Assembly (NCBI GenBank): GCA_018260285.1
Contig: JAGLBH010000113.1
Span: 1 to 5,789, forward strand
DNA: 5,789 nt
Direction: 5' to 3'
DNA from: Arthrobacter sp.
Lineage (GTDB): Bacteria > Actinomycetota > Actinomycetes > Actinomycetales > Micrococcaceae
The translations under genes and the position numbers were made by a program. Under the pieces are notes generated by a model. It did no database searches, was not told where the DNA came from, and was given only the letters and a program-made list of their open reading frames with translations. Positions 1 to 5,665 of this stretch are shown piece after piece. How positions within the stretch are numbered: position 1 is the stretch's first letter; the number at the start of each line of letters is the position of its first letter.

Positions 1-134
1 GCCTCACGGTCGATGCTCGGCTTGCGGCGCTCGTCGCGGCCGCCGTGGCGTTGCTGCTGAGGGCGCCGTTCCTCGTGGTGGTCATCGCGGGCGCCGCCGC
101 GGCAGCACTGGCCCGGCTCGCGGGGATGCCCTAG
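1..134 (+). CDS. azlD: AzlD-like branched-chain amino acid transporter subunit, C-terminal fragment
   Basis: This is the last 43 codons of a gene that enters from the left; the reading frame starts at base 3 and ends at the TAG at 132-134. The visible protein has the pattern LTVDARLAALV, a hydrophobic stretch, RAPFLVVVIAG, and an alanine-rich membrane helix ending in ARLAGMP. A DARLA turn followed by a helix, a basic residue and a final valine/alanine helix is what I know from the C-terminus of AzlD proteins. AzlD is the small membrane subunit (about 100 residues) that works with AzlC in export of branched-chain amino acids or analogues. Only two helices are visible, so the family call rests on a short hydrophobic fragment; another small membrane protein is possible. 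An azlC gene would be expected immediately upstream, outside the window. No terminator is visible after the stop. Confidence 0.6.
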   Translation, partial: LTVDARLAALVAAAVALLLRAPFLVVVIAGAAAAALARLAGMP

Positions 135-169
135 GGGGCGTTGCTCACGACACCGAGACATTCAGGTCT

Positions 170-218
170 GGAGATAGACATCATGACTGTGCTATTTTTG
201 TTCTACTTCCCCATGTGA
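170..218 (+). promoter_or_regulatory. Possible leader peptide ORF (MTVLFLFYFPM) with its own ribosome binding site
   Basis: An ATG at 183 opens an 11-codon frame closed by TGA at 216-218, encoding MTVLFLFYFPM. A GGAGAT Shine-Dalgarno-like sequence at 170-175 sits seven bases before the ATG, a good spacing. The stop is 32 bases before the GTG of the ABC ATPase. The peptide is almost wholly hydrophobic and aromatic (three Phe, one Tyr) and ends in Pro-Met just before the stop. Short upstream ORFs of this sort can act as ribosome-stalling or attenuation leaders for transporter operons; that role is inference. A chance ORF of this length is common, so the support is the ribosome binding site and position, not the coding content. 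Confidence 0.3.
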
Positions 219-250
219 TGAGGTCAGTTCTCTGAGGATGGAGAGCAGCA

Positions 251-991
251 GTGCGCGGTCAGGAGACAGCCCGGATCCAGGTTGATCGAGTCCGATTCTC
301 TTATCAGCGGGGTCGGGAGGCGCTCTCTGACATCACGTGTGAGTTCAGCCAGGGGGCAACAGTGCTCCTCGGCCCGAATGGGGCGGGCAAATCCACCCTG
401 CTGGCCTTGGCGGGCGGCGTGCTGAAACCGAGCAGCGGCCGGATTCGCCTTCTGACCGGTGGACAGGCTCTCACGTCAGGGTGCCGTGCTTACAGGGGCC
501 GCACTGCATGGCTGCCTCAGGACTTCACACCCGTTCGAGGGCTGACTCTCGAAGAGCATGTCGCCTATGCGGGATGGCTCAAGGGCATGCGGTCTGTTGC
601 GGCGAGGAAGGCTGCGGGGGACGCTCTCGACGCCGTCGGGCTCGGCAGGCTGGCGACGTCGTCGGTCTCCTCTCTGTCCGGAGGGCAGACGAAAAGGCTC
701 GGGATCGCCGGCGCGCTGGTGCACGACGCGGACGTGGTGCTGCTCGACGAGCCCTTCGCCGGCTTGGACCCCCGTCAGCAAGCGCGCCTCGTTGACGTCA
801 TTGCAGAGCTCGGACGAGAGCGAGCAGTCGTGGTGTCCACTCATCAGACCGAAGACGTGGGCGAGATCTACACGAGCGTCGTCGTTGTGGAGCGGGGAAG
901 GATCCTGTTCGACGGCTCTCTGTCAGAGTTCGCGGGACGGTCCCCAACGGTTCGGGAAGCCTATTTCAACCTCGTGGCCGAGGAGGACTGA
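251..991 (+). CDS. ABC transporter ATP-binding protein
   Basis: This 246-residue nucleotide-binding subunit would hydrolyse ATP at the cytoplasmic membrane face to power the two membrane proteins encoded downstream. All core motifs are intact: aromatic A-loop Tyr18, Walker A GPNGAGKST (41-49), Q-loop Gln90 in LPQDF, signature LSGGQ (142-146), Walker B VVLLDE (162-167), D-loop GLD (171-173) and switch histidine 198 in STH. The length is normal for a single-domain exporter ATPase of the ABC-2/CcmA type. GTG 251 is chosen because GGAGAG at 240-245 lies five bases upstream and the beta strand before the A-loop begins soon after. The gene ends four bases before the next start, and the ribosome binding site of that gene lies inside its last codons. 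Thirteen of the first 40 codons end in A or T, unlike the permease at the right of the window. The substrate cannot be read from this subunit. Confidence 0.95.
   Translation: MRGQETARIQVDRVRFSYQRGREALSDITCEFSQGATVLLGPNGAGKSTLLALAGGVLKPSSGRIRLLTGGQALTSGCRAYRGRTAWLPQDFTPVRGLTLEEHVAYAGWLKGMRSVAARKAAGDALDAVGLGRLATSSVSSLSGGQTKRLGIAGALVHDADVVLLDEPFAGLDPRQQARLVDVIAELGRERAVVVSTHQTEDVGEIYTSVVVVERGRILFDGSLSEFAGRSPTVREAYFNLVAEED
980..986 (+). promoter_or_regulatory. Shine-Dalgarno sequence inside the end of the ATPase gene
   Basis: GAGGAGG lies within the last codons of the ATPase gene, eight bases before the GTG at 995. It fixes the GTG as the start of the next gene and implies that ribosomes finishing the ATPase can reinitiate on the membrane subunit, keeping subunit amounts matched. 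Confidence 0.75.
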
Positions 992-994
992 CCC

Positions 995-2317
995 GTGTCT
1001 GCTCGATGGCTGAGATCCGGAGTTGTTCTTGCTGTCCCTGCCTCTCTGCTGGCACTGGTCTATGTGGAGACGTACATCCGGCCGGAATCGGTTGACTCGC
1101 ACCCCGAGGCGGCCTGGTCAACTGCCTTTCTGCTTCTGATCGTCGCCTGCCCGCTGGCGGCCGCCGCAGGAGCTCTGGAAGCGGGCCGACTGAGAGCATC
1201 CCGGGGGATGAGCGATGCGGCAGCGAGGCCGGGGGCAGCGGTGACTGCCGAGCGGCTCTGGCCGGGAGTTCTTGCGGCGCTGGTGGCGCTGGCGACGGGG
1301 ATCTGCGTGGCGAGCCTGAAAACCGGAGGCGGTCCATGGAACGTGAGCCCCTTGATCCCTGCGGCGCTTGTCCTCGGGGTGTGTCTCCATGCGCTGGGCG
1401 GATGGGTTCTCGGACTGCTGGCGAGGCCTGTTCTGGCGATAGGCCTCGCCGTGGTGATCTCATACTCCTGGCTGGGATTCGCCTGGACTGTCGAGCCGAC
1501 CCAGATTGCCTATCTTGCGGGGCCCATTCTGGAGTCCTGCTGCGACTCCAGCGCGCGGCTCGATCCCCGCGGCGCTTGGGCCATGATTCTCTTCTCCGTG
1601 TGCGGTATCGGAGCGCTTCTGGTGTGGGCGCCGCTGCTCCTCCACCGTGAAGGGAGGAGCAGGCTGCTCCCGTCGATTCTGGCGATCGCTCTTATGAGCG
1701 CCGGCGCTGCGGGCGGCATGGGATTGGCCGCCGGGCTCGGCCGTGACGCGGGGATGACGGTTCCTCCAGAGGAGCTCCGCTGCCGTGAGTCCTCTCCGCA
1801 GGTGTGTCTGACGGAGGTCCAGGTGCACCGACAGGACCTGAGGCCGTTCCTGAGCGAGGTGTTCGGTGTTCTTGAGACGCTGGGAGCCCCGTCGGTGTCC
1901 GTTGCAGGACCGGGGCTCGGGATGTCGCCGGACGCCCAGAAGCGCGGAGAGGCGCGGCTCGTGGTTCAGCCCTCGATGACTCGTCCGCAGGCGGTGCGGT
2001 CAGCAGTCAGCAGCCACACGGGTCCGCTGGCGGCGTCCTGCCAGCCAGAGTCCGCAGAGGCTGCAGATCGCCTCTTCCGATCACACGCAGTTCTCGAGGC
2101 GTGGCTCATCGACTCTGCACTGGGCGCCGTCGTCCCGGAAGAATCAGGACTGCCGCACGCCGAGGGGGAGAAGGACGGGCCCGCCTCCGCAGAGGTGGAG
2201 CGGCCGCTGCGCAGCCTGCGGGCCATGACTGAGGCAGAGCAGGTCGGATGGGTGCGAAGCGCGTTCACTCATCTGGAGCAGTGCGTGCCCGCTGACATTC
2301 CCGGGGAGCGCAGATGA
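995..2317 (+). CDS. ABC transporter membrane subunit with large extracytoplasmic C-terminal domain
   Basis: This 440-residue protein is probably the main membrane partner of the preceding ATPase. I count about seven hydrophobic helices (roughly residues 9-28, 42-62, 90-108, 121-142, 145-165, 193-213, 225-247). Basic loops at 63-89 and 215-224 are consistent with the cytoplasmic side. That topology puts the N-terminus inside and the last 190 residues outside. The outer part carries four cysteines (263, 271, 349, 430), enough for two disulfides. Cys263 and Cys271 lie in a CRESSPQVCL segment. A second pair, Cys182-Cys183 in LESCCDSS, is in an outer loop. The pattern (paired Cys in a loop, a CxxxxPxVCL motif after the last helix, a tryptophan-containing helix and a C-terminal Cys) matches a family of actinobacterial ABC-linked proteins that I recall being labelled DUF7224; I could not verify the label. 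The start is GTG with a strong ribosome binding site at 980-986. The stop overlaps the next start in ATGA. Substrate and role are unknown. Confidence 0.8.
   Translation: MSARWLRSGVVLAVPASLLALVYVETYIRPESVDSHPEAAWSTAFLLLIVACPLAAAAGALEAGRLRASRGMSDAAARPGAAVTAERLWPGVLAALVALATGICVASLKTGGGPWNVSPLIPAALVLGVCLHALGGWVLGLLARPVLAIGLAVVISYSWLGFAWTVEPTQIAYLAGPILESCCDSSARLDPRGAWAMILFSVCGIGALLVWAPLLLHREGRSRLLPSILAIALMSAGAAGGMGLAAGLGRDAGMTVPPEELRCRESSPQVCLTEVQVHRQDLRPFLSEVFGVLETLGAPSVSVAGPGLGMSPDAQKRGEARLVVQPSMTRPQAVRSAVSSHTGPLAASCQPESAEAADRLFRSHAVLEAWLIDSALGAVVPEESGLPHAEGEKDGPASAEVERPLRSLRAMTEAEQVGWVRSAFTHLEQCVPADIPGERR
1634..1662 (+). repeat. Perfect 10-bp inverted repeat inside the membrane subunit gene
   Basis: CTGCTCCTCC at 1634-1643 and GGAGGAGCAG at 1653-1662 are exact reverse complements with a nine-base loop. 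In RNA this would be a very stable GC-rich hairpin in the segment encoding the basic cytoplasmic loop between helices 6 and 7. No T-run follows, so it is not an intrinsic terminator. It could slow translation or affect mRNA stability, or be a by-product of Leu/Arg/Glu codons. Confidence 0.6.
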
Positions 2318-2961
2318 CGTGGGCGATCGCGTCGAGGCGCGGGGCCACGATGACGGCCCTTGCCGTGTTCGCGGGCTTGGTCGCAGGGATCGGCAACGGG
2401 CTCTCGCTCCCCATCCCGCTGCCGGCCGTGGCGAGCGCTGCTCCTGCTCTTCCGCTGACGGTTCTGCCGGCCCTCGTCGTCGTCCTCGGGGCGACCTGGT
2501 GCGCCCGGGGAGGGGAAGAGCGGTGGATGCTCGGCAGCACGCTGGACCCTCGGTGGCATTCGCGCGTCATGGTGGGCTGTGGAATCGCCATCACGTGCAT
2601 GACGGCGGGCCTGGCCGCAGGCGCAGCTGCCCTCTGGGAGGCTAGTCCCGGGGCGGGAGAGGCGCTTCCCCACGCGGCGGTGCAGCCGAAGAGCTCCCCG
2701 CTGGCGGTCGCGTCCGTCTACGGCCGGGACCTAGCCGTGTTCACGGCGATCGCTGCTCTCGGAGAGCGGCTTGGCCTGGGGCCTGCGGCAGAAGCCCTTC
2801 CGGCCCTCGGCGTGCTCGTCGTCTCCCTGTTCTCACGAGACGCCACCGGGCGGCTCCACTGGTGGGCATGGCCCCTCAACAGCGAGGGCCTGGACCCGGC
2901 TGCGTGGGGCATGGGCCTGGTCTGCGCGGCGGGTGCCATCGCCCTGGGCCGGCGGCGGTGA
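2314..2961 (+). CDS. Polytopic membrane protein, second ABC-type permease subunit
   Basis: This 215-residue protein is alanine- and leucine-rich, with about five or six hydrophobic segments (roughly residues 10-30, 45-62, 84-108, a weak one at 137-152, 158-173, 196-212). Between helices are a basic/acidic loop with DPRWHSR (78-84) and a segment FSRDATGRLHWWAWPL (173-188) just before the last helix. A charged stretch followed by WWAW near the C-terminus is something I associate with membrane proteins of actinobacterial ABC-2-like operons. There is no signal peptidase site and no enzyme motif. The ATG overlaps the upstream stop in ATGA, and GGGGAG at 2303-2308 lies five bases upstream, so translation is coupled. 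It is probably the second membrane half, or an accessory subunit, of the transporter formed with the two preceding genes. The family is not identified with certainty. Confidence 0.75.
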   Translation: MTWAIASRRGATMTALAVFAGLVAGIGNGLSLPIPLPAVASAAPALPLTVLPALVVVLGATWCARGGEERWMLGSTLDPRWHSRVMVGCGIAITCMTAGLAAGAAALWEASPGAGEALPHAAVQPKSSPLAVASVYGRDLAVFTAIAALGERLGLGPAAEALPALGVLVVSLFSRDATGRLHWWAWPLNSEGLDPAAWGMGLVCAAGAIALGRRR

Positions 2962-2978
2962 GCGGGGTCGAGGTCACC
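2957..2978. repeat. Short inverted repeat across the two convergent stop codons
   Basis: GGTGA (2957-2961) and TCACC (2974-2978) are reverse complements with a 12-base loop. They cover the stop codons of the ABC operon and of the hydrolase, whose ends are only 16 bases apart. No T-run follows on either strand. It is at best a weak bidirectional end signal, but no other terminator is visible between these convergent genes. Confidence 0.25.
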
Positions 2979-3793
2979 TACTGGGAAGGGGTGGCGGCGT
3001 GCTCCGCGCCGGAGGCCTGCCGCACGACCGACCGGATGATCGAGACGATCCTCCCCGGCGCGTCCTTCTGCACCAGGTGCGTGGCCGGGCGGACCACGTG
3101 CAGCGCGGCCCTCGGGGCGCCCGACGCCCGCAGCATGTCGCGGAACGCGCGCTGCCTCCCCACCCAGATGCCCTGAAAGGGCAGGCCGAGCGTGGCGACG
3201 ACGACGGCGACCGGCACATCGTTGAGCGGGTGAGTCGGGCGGAGCAGCGTGGCCTCCTCGATCATCCACTCGAGCGCGGCGTTGTCGATGTCCACATTGA
3301 GGAGGCGCTCCGGGTGGCGCGACCAGGACGAGAGGAATCGGGTGATGTGCGAGCGCTTCCAGGCATCCCGGACCGCGGCGCGGACCTTCGCACGGGAGAG
3401 CCCCTTCGGCTGCCCGCTGGACCGGGGGATGCTCGCGTCCAGGAAGACCAGCCCCGCAGTGCGCTCGGGGAAGAGGCGGCCGAACGCCTCGATGACCGGG
3501 CCGGACATGGAGTGCCCCACAAGAAGGGCCTGCTCCACGCGGCTGCCGCCGGGGCCGGCGGTCTCGAGGAGGTCGTGAAGATGCCGAGCATCCTGAATCG
3601 CCCCGGGGACTTCTCCCATGCGTCGCGTGGATCGGCCGTCCATGCCGTTGCGGGGCCACGGGATGATGAGCTCATCGGGGAGCAGGGCCGCGACGTCGTC
3701 GAACGTTGACATCTCCACCCCCCGGCCGGGGATGAGGACGATACCGGGCCGAACGGAAGCGGAGGGCTGAACGGGGGCTGAAGCGAGGGTCAC
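2978..3793 (-). CDS. Alpha/beta hydrolase
   Basis: A 271-residue hydrolase read from the GTG at 3793. After strand PGIVLIPGRG, whose PGRG (22-25) replaces the usual oxyanion-loop HG, comes the nucleophile elbow GHSMSG with Ser95 as likely nucleophile. LVFLDAS puts Asp119 after strand 6, and His239 in ATHLVQKDAP fits the catalytic histidine. The usual acid after strand 7 (around AVVVATLGLPF) is not obvious, so Asp119 may serve as the acid, as in some esterases and dehalogenase-like members. Residues of about 126-186, rich in Arg and Lys, form the cap. No signal peptide is seen, so it is probably cytoplasmic; the substrate is unknown. An in-frame ATG at 3865 would add 24 residues, but that stretch has near-random third-position composition, whereas GC-ending codons become frequent after 3793. 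Neither start has a good Shine-Dalgarno sequence. It is convergent with the ABC operon and divergent from the amino acid permease. Confidence 0.85.
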   Translation of the reverse strand: MTLASAPVQPSASVRPGIVLIPGRGVEMSTFDDVAALLPDELIIPWPRNGMDGRSTRRMGEVPGAIQDARHLHDLLETAGPGGSRVEQALLVGHSMSGPVIEAFGRLFPERTAGLVFLDASIPRSSGQPKGLSRAKVRAAVRDAWKRSHITRFLSSWSRHPERLLNVDIDNAALEWMIEEATLLRPTHPLNDVPVAVVVATLGLPFQGIWVGRQRAFRDMLRASGAPRAALHVVRPATHLVQKDAPGRIVSIIRSVVRQASGAEHAATPSQ

Positions 3794-3890
3794 ACGTGAA
3801 TGGTATCGGCGGATGCCAGCGGAAAAGTGAAGACCTGTCCGGATGCTGAGACCCAGAGGGGGCATTGTGAGGGTTCTCTGCGAACTCGGG

Positions 3891-3909
3891 GATAATTTTG
3901 AGGATTATC
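3891..3909. promoter_or_regulatory. 19-bp palindrome GATAAT-N7-ATTATC, candidate operator
   Basis: The sequence GATAATTTTGAGGATTATC has perfect six-base arms around a seven-base centre. Each arm reads as a -10 hexamer on its own strand, so a protein bound here would cover both divergent promoters. Total length and outer hexamers equal those of the classical Fur box, GATAATGATAATCATTATC, but the centre matches poorly and the 7-1-7 core is missing. It could be an operator for a Fur-family or other dimeric regulator, or simply two overlapping promoters. Confidence 0.45.
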
Positions 3910-3954
3910 TTCTTCACCTGGGGCTTTTCACCGGTCCCCCACCGGCACCATCAC

Positions 3955-3959
3955 AAGGA
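3955..3959 (+). promoter_or_regulatory. Ribosome binding site of the amino acid permease
   Basis: AAGGA lies nine bases before the ATG at 3969. A second in-frame ATG at 3978, which would give the N-terminus MRTKSIEE common in this family, is 18 bases away. The spacing therefore favours the first ATG. Confidence 0.65.
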
Positions 3960-3968
3960 TGACTTTCA

Positions 3969-5552
3969 ATGAACCTAATGCGTACTAAGTCGATCGAGGA
4001 ATCGCTCGCCAACGCAGAAGAGCCGGGGCGCAAGCTCAAACGCTCCCTCAGCGCATGGGACCTCGCCATCATGGGCGTGGCCGTGGCCGTCGGAGCAGGC
4101 ATCTTCTCCGTGGGCGCGCGCACCGCCGCGTTCGCCGCAGGCCCCGCCGTGACGATCTCGTTCATCATCGCCGCGATCACCTGCGCCTTCTCCATCATGT
4201 GCTACGCAGAGTTCGCGACGGCGATCCCCGTGGCCGGCTCCGCCTATGTCTTCACCTACGCGACGATGGGCGAGATCATCGCCTGGATCATCGGCTGGAA
4301 CCTCATCCTCGAGCTCTTCACCGCCGCCGCCGTGGTGGCCAAGTACTGGGGCATCTACCTCTCGGTGGTGCTTGCCGGCTGGAACATGAACGTTCCGGCG
4401 ACGCTGCCCCTGAGCGGCGGCTTCGAGTTCACGTGGGGCCCGTTCCTCATCGTGGCGATCTTCACCGTGCTCCTCGTGCAGGGCACGAAGCTCTCCGCTC
4501 GCGTGGGCAACATCTTCACGATCATCAAGATCGCTGTGGTGCTCTTCGTGATCGTCGTCGGCTTCATGCACTTCAAGGCCTCCAACCTCGCGCCGTTCGT
4601 GCCGCCGGCCGAGCCCGGCCAGGGCGTGGCCTCCGAGGTCAAGGCCCAGCCGTTCATCTCCTTCCTCTTCGGTCTTGAGCCGGCGCAGTACGGTGTGGCC
4701 GGCATCGTCACCGGCGCTGCCATCGTGTTCTTCGCCTTCATCGGCTTCGACGTGGTGGCCACGAGCGCCGAGGAGGTCAAGGACCCGGGCAAGACTCTGC
4801 CGCGCGGCATCTTCGGCGGCCTCATCCTGACGACCGTCCTCTACCTGGGCGTCTCCCTGGCGCTGACCGGCATGGTCTCCTACAAGGACCTCGCCAAGGC
4901 AGAGCACCCGAACCTGACGACCGCCTTCAACATGGTGGGCGCCGGCTGGGCTGCTCAGATCATCGCCATCGGCTCCCTCGTGGGCCTGACGACGGTCATC
5001 ATGGTGCTCCTCATGGGCCTGTCCCGCGTGGTGCTCGCCATGTCCCGCGACGGCCTCCTGCCGCGTGCCCTCTCCGTGACCAGCGACAAGCGCTCCACCC
5101 CGGCTCGCCTGCAGATCCTCTGCGGCATCCTCGTGGCGCTCGTGGCCGGCTTCACCAAGGTTGACCTGCTCGAAGAGCTCATCAACATCGGCACGCTCTC
5201 CGCGTTCATCGTGGTCTCCCTCGGCGTGATCTTCCTGCGCCGGAAGCGCCCGGATCTCACCCCGGCCTACCGCGTGCCGGGCGGCTCGATCATCCCGATC
5301 CTCTCCGCCCTGCTCTGCTTCTACCTGATGCTCAACCTCAAGGTGGAGTCCTGGGTGTTCTTCGCGGTCTGGCTGCTCATCGGCTTCGCGATCTACTTCG
5401 CCTACGGCCGCACGCACTCCGTCCTGGAGATCCGCGAGCAGGCTGAGGGCAAGGAAGCGCGCCGCGCTGCCGCTGCCGCCACGACCCCGGTCGACGGCGC
5501 TGCGGGCGGTGCCGCCGGTTCCAGTCACGCTGGCGGTTCGCACTCCGCCTAG
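3969..5552 (+). CDS. APC-superfamily amino acid permease, cationic amino acid transporter type
   Basis: A 527-residue integral membrane carrier that would import or exchange amino acids across the cytoplasmic membrane by secondary transport. After a charged N-terminus (RTKSIEESLANAEEP, 5-19) and the LSAWDLAIMGV entry, the first helix has the substrate-binding turn GAGIF (42-46). CYAEFATAIPVAGSAYVFTYATMGE (78-102) is the conserved helix 2-3 region. FFAFIGFDVVATSAEEVKDP (254-273) is the typical helix 6 and following loop. LSRVVLAMSRDGLLP (351-365) is the conserved helix 8 end, and RRKRPDLTPAYRVPGG (424-439) precedes the last helices. About 12-13 helices fit the family, and the length is normal. 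The last 33 residues are a soluble Ala/Gly/Ser/His-rich tail. The substrate is not deducible; basic amino acids or polyamines are typical, but many homologues carry others. Codons are highly biased: 35 in a row at 4257-4361 all end in G or C. The gene stands alone, divergent from the hydrolase and followed by a terminator. Confidence 0.93.
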   Translation: MNLMRTKSIEESLANAEEPGRKLKRSLSAWDLAIMGVAVAVGAGIFSVGARTAAFAAGPAVTISFIIAAITCAFSIMCYAEFATAIPVAGSAYVFTYATMGEIIAWIIGWNLILELFTAAAVVAKYWGIYLSVVLAGWNMNVPATLPLSGGFEFTWGPFLIVAIFTVLLVQGTKLSARVGNIFTIIKIAVVLFVIVVGFMHFKASNLAPFVPPAEPGQGVASEVKAQPFISFLFGLEPAQYGVAGIVTGAAIVFFAFIGFDVVATSAEEVKDPGKTLPRGIFGGLILTTVLYLGVSLALTGMVSYKDLAKAEHPNLTTAFNMVGAGWAAQIIAIGSLVGLTTVIMVLLMGLSRVVLAMSRDGLLPRALSVTSDKRSTPARLQILCGILVALVAGFTKVDLLEELINIGTLSAFIVVSLGVIFLRRKRPDLTPAYRVPGGSIIPILSALLCFYLMLNLKVESWVFFAVWLLIGFAIYFAYGRTHSVLEIREQAEGKEARRAAAAATTPVDGAAGGAAGSSHAGGSHSA

Positions 5553-5644
5553 TCCGCGGCTGCCGGCTGGGAGTTCTGGGCTGGGTGCCCGGCCTCCGGC
5601 TGGTGCTCTGGACCGAGCGCTCTGACGAAGGCGCTGCCTGTGTG

Positions 5645-5665
5645 GCGAAAGCTCGTCAGCTTCGC
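5645..5665 (+). repeat. Hairpin directly before the terminator
   Basis: GCGAA/GCT at 5645-5653 (one bulged A at 5650) pairs with AGCTTCGC at 5658-5665 around the loop CGTC, giving eight base pairs. It abuts the terminator hairpin, so the two could stack end to end. The octamer GCGAAAGC occurs in both stems, at 5645-5652 and 5664-5671. It may protect the 3' end of the permease message. Confidence 0.5.

Larger units (their letters stand above)
3794..3968. promoter_or_regulatory. Divergent control region between hydrolase and amino acid permease
   Basis: This gap separates divergent genes. GATAAT at 3891-3896 is a -10 candidate for the permease; TTGTGA at 3865-3870 is a possible -35, but 20 bases away, which is long. 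On the other strand GATAAT (3909 to 3904) has GTGAAA 16 bases upstream and could serve the hydrolase. A second minus-strand -10-like element, TACCAT (3805 to 3800), is only six bases before the hydrolase GTG, which would give a leaderless message. The region is AT-richer around 3890-3915. The promoter calls rest on similarity to consensus only. Confidence 0.45.

Noticed and set aside
161..198. A possible promoter for the ABC operon (TTCAGG with TATTTT or TAGACA)
   Set aside because: No pair of hexamers in the gap has acceptable matches with 16-18 base spacing, so I list no promoter here.
495..1013. Frameshifts or breaks in the ABC ATPase suggested by parallel open frames
   Set aside because: All ATPase motifs lie in one uninterrupted frame at normal spacing, so the gene is intact.
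966..1463. A 165-residue minus-strand open frame opposite the ABC membrane subunit
   Set aside because: Pro/Arg/Ser-rich with no hydrophobic or family pattern; the plus strand encodes membrane helices in a coupled operon.
2718..3659. A 313-residue minus-strand open frame overlapping the end of the ABC operon and the hydrolase
   Set aside because: It is Arg/Pro/Gly/Ala-rich, overlaps two better supported genes, and is a shifted frame of the hydrolase over much of its length.
2771..3709. A 312-residue plus-strand open frame opposite the hydrolase
   Set aside because: It has no recognisable motif and an Arg/Gly-rich composition typical of a shadow frame, whereas the minus strand here encodes a clear nucleophile elbow and catalytic histidine.
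3959..3988. A nine-codon ORF starting in the permease ribosome binding site (ATG at 3959)
   Set aside because: It has no ribosome binding site of its own and overlaps the permease start; it looks like chance.
3975..5543. A 522-residue open frame on the minus strand opposite the permease
   Set aside because: Its translation is a low-complexity run of Asp, Glu, His, Arg and Gly with no family pattern. It arises because the permease uses GC-ending codons almost exclusively, which removes stops from the opposite frame.
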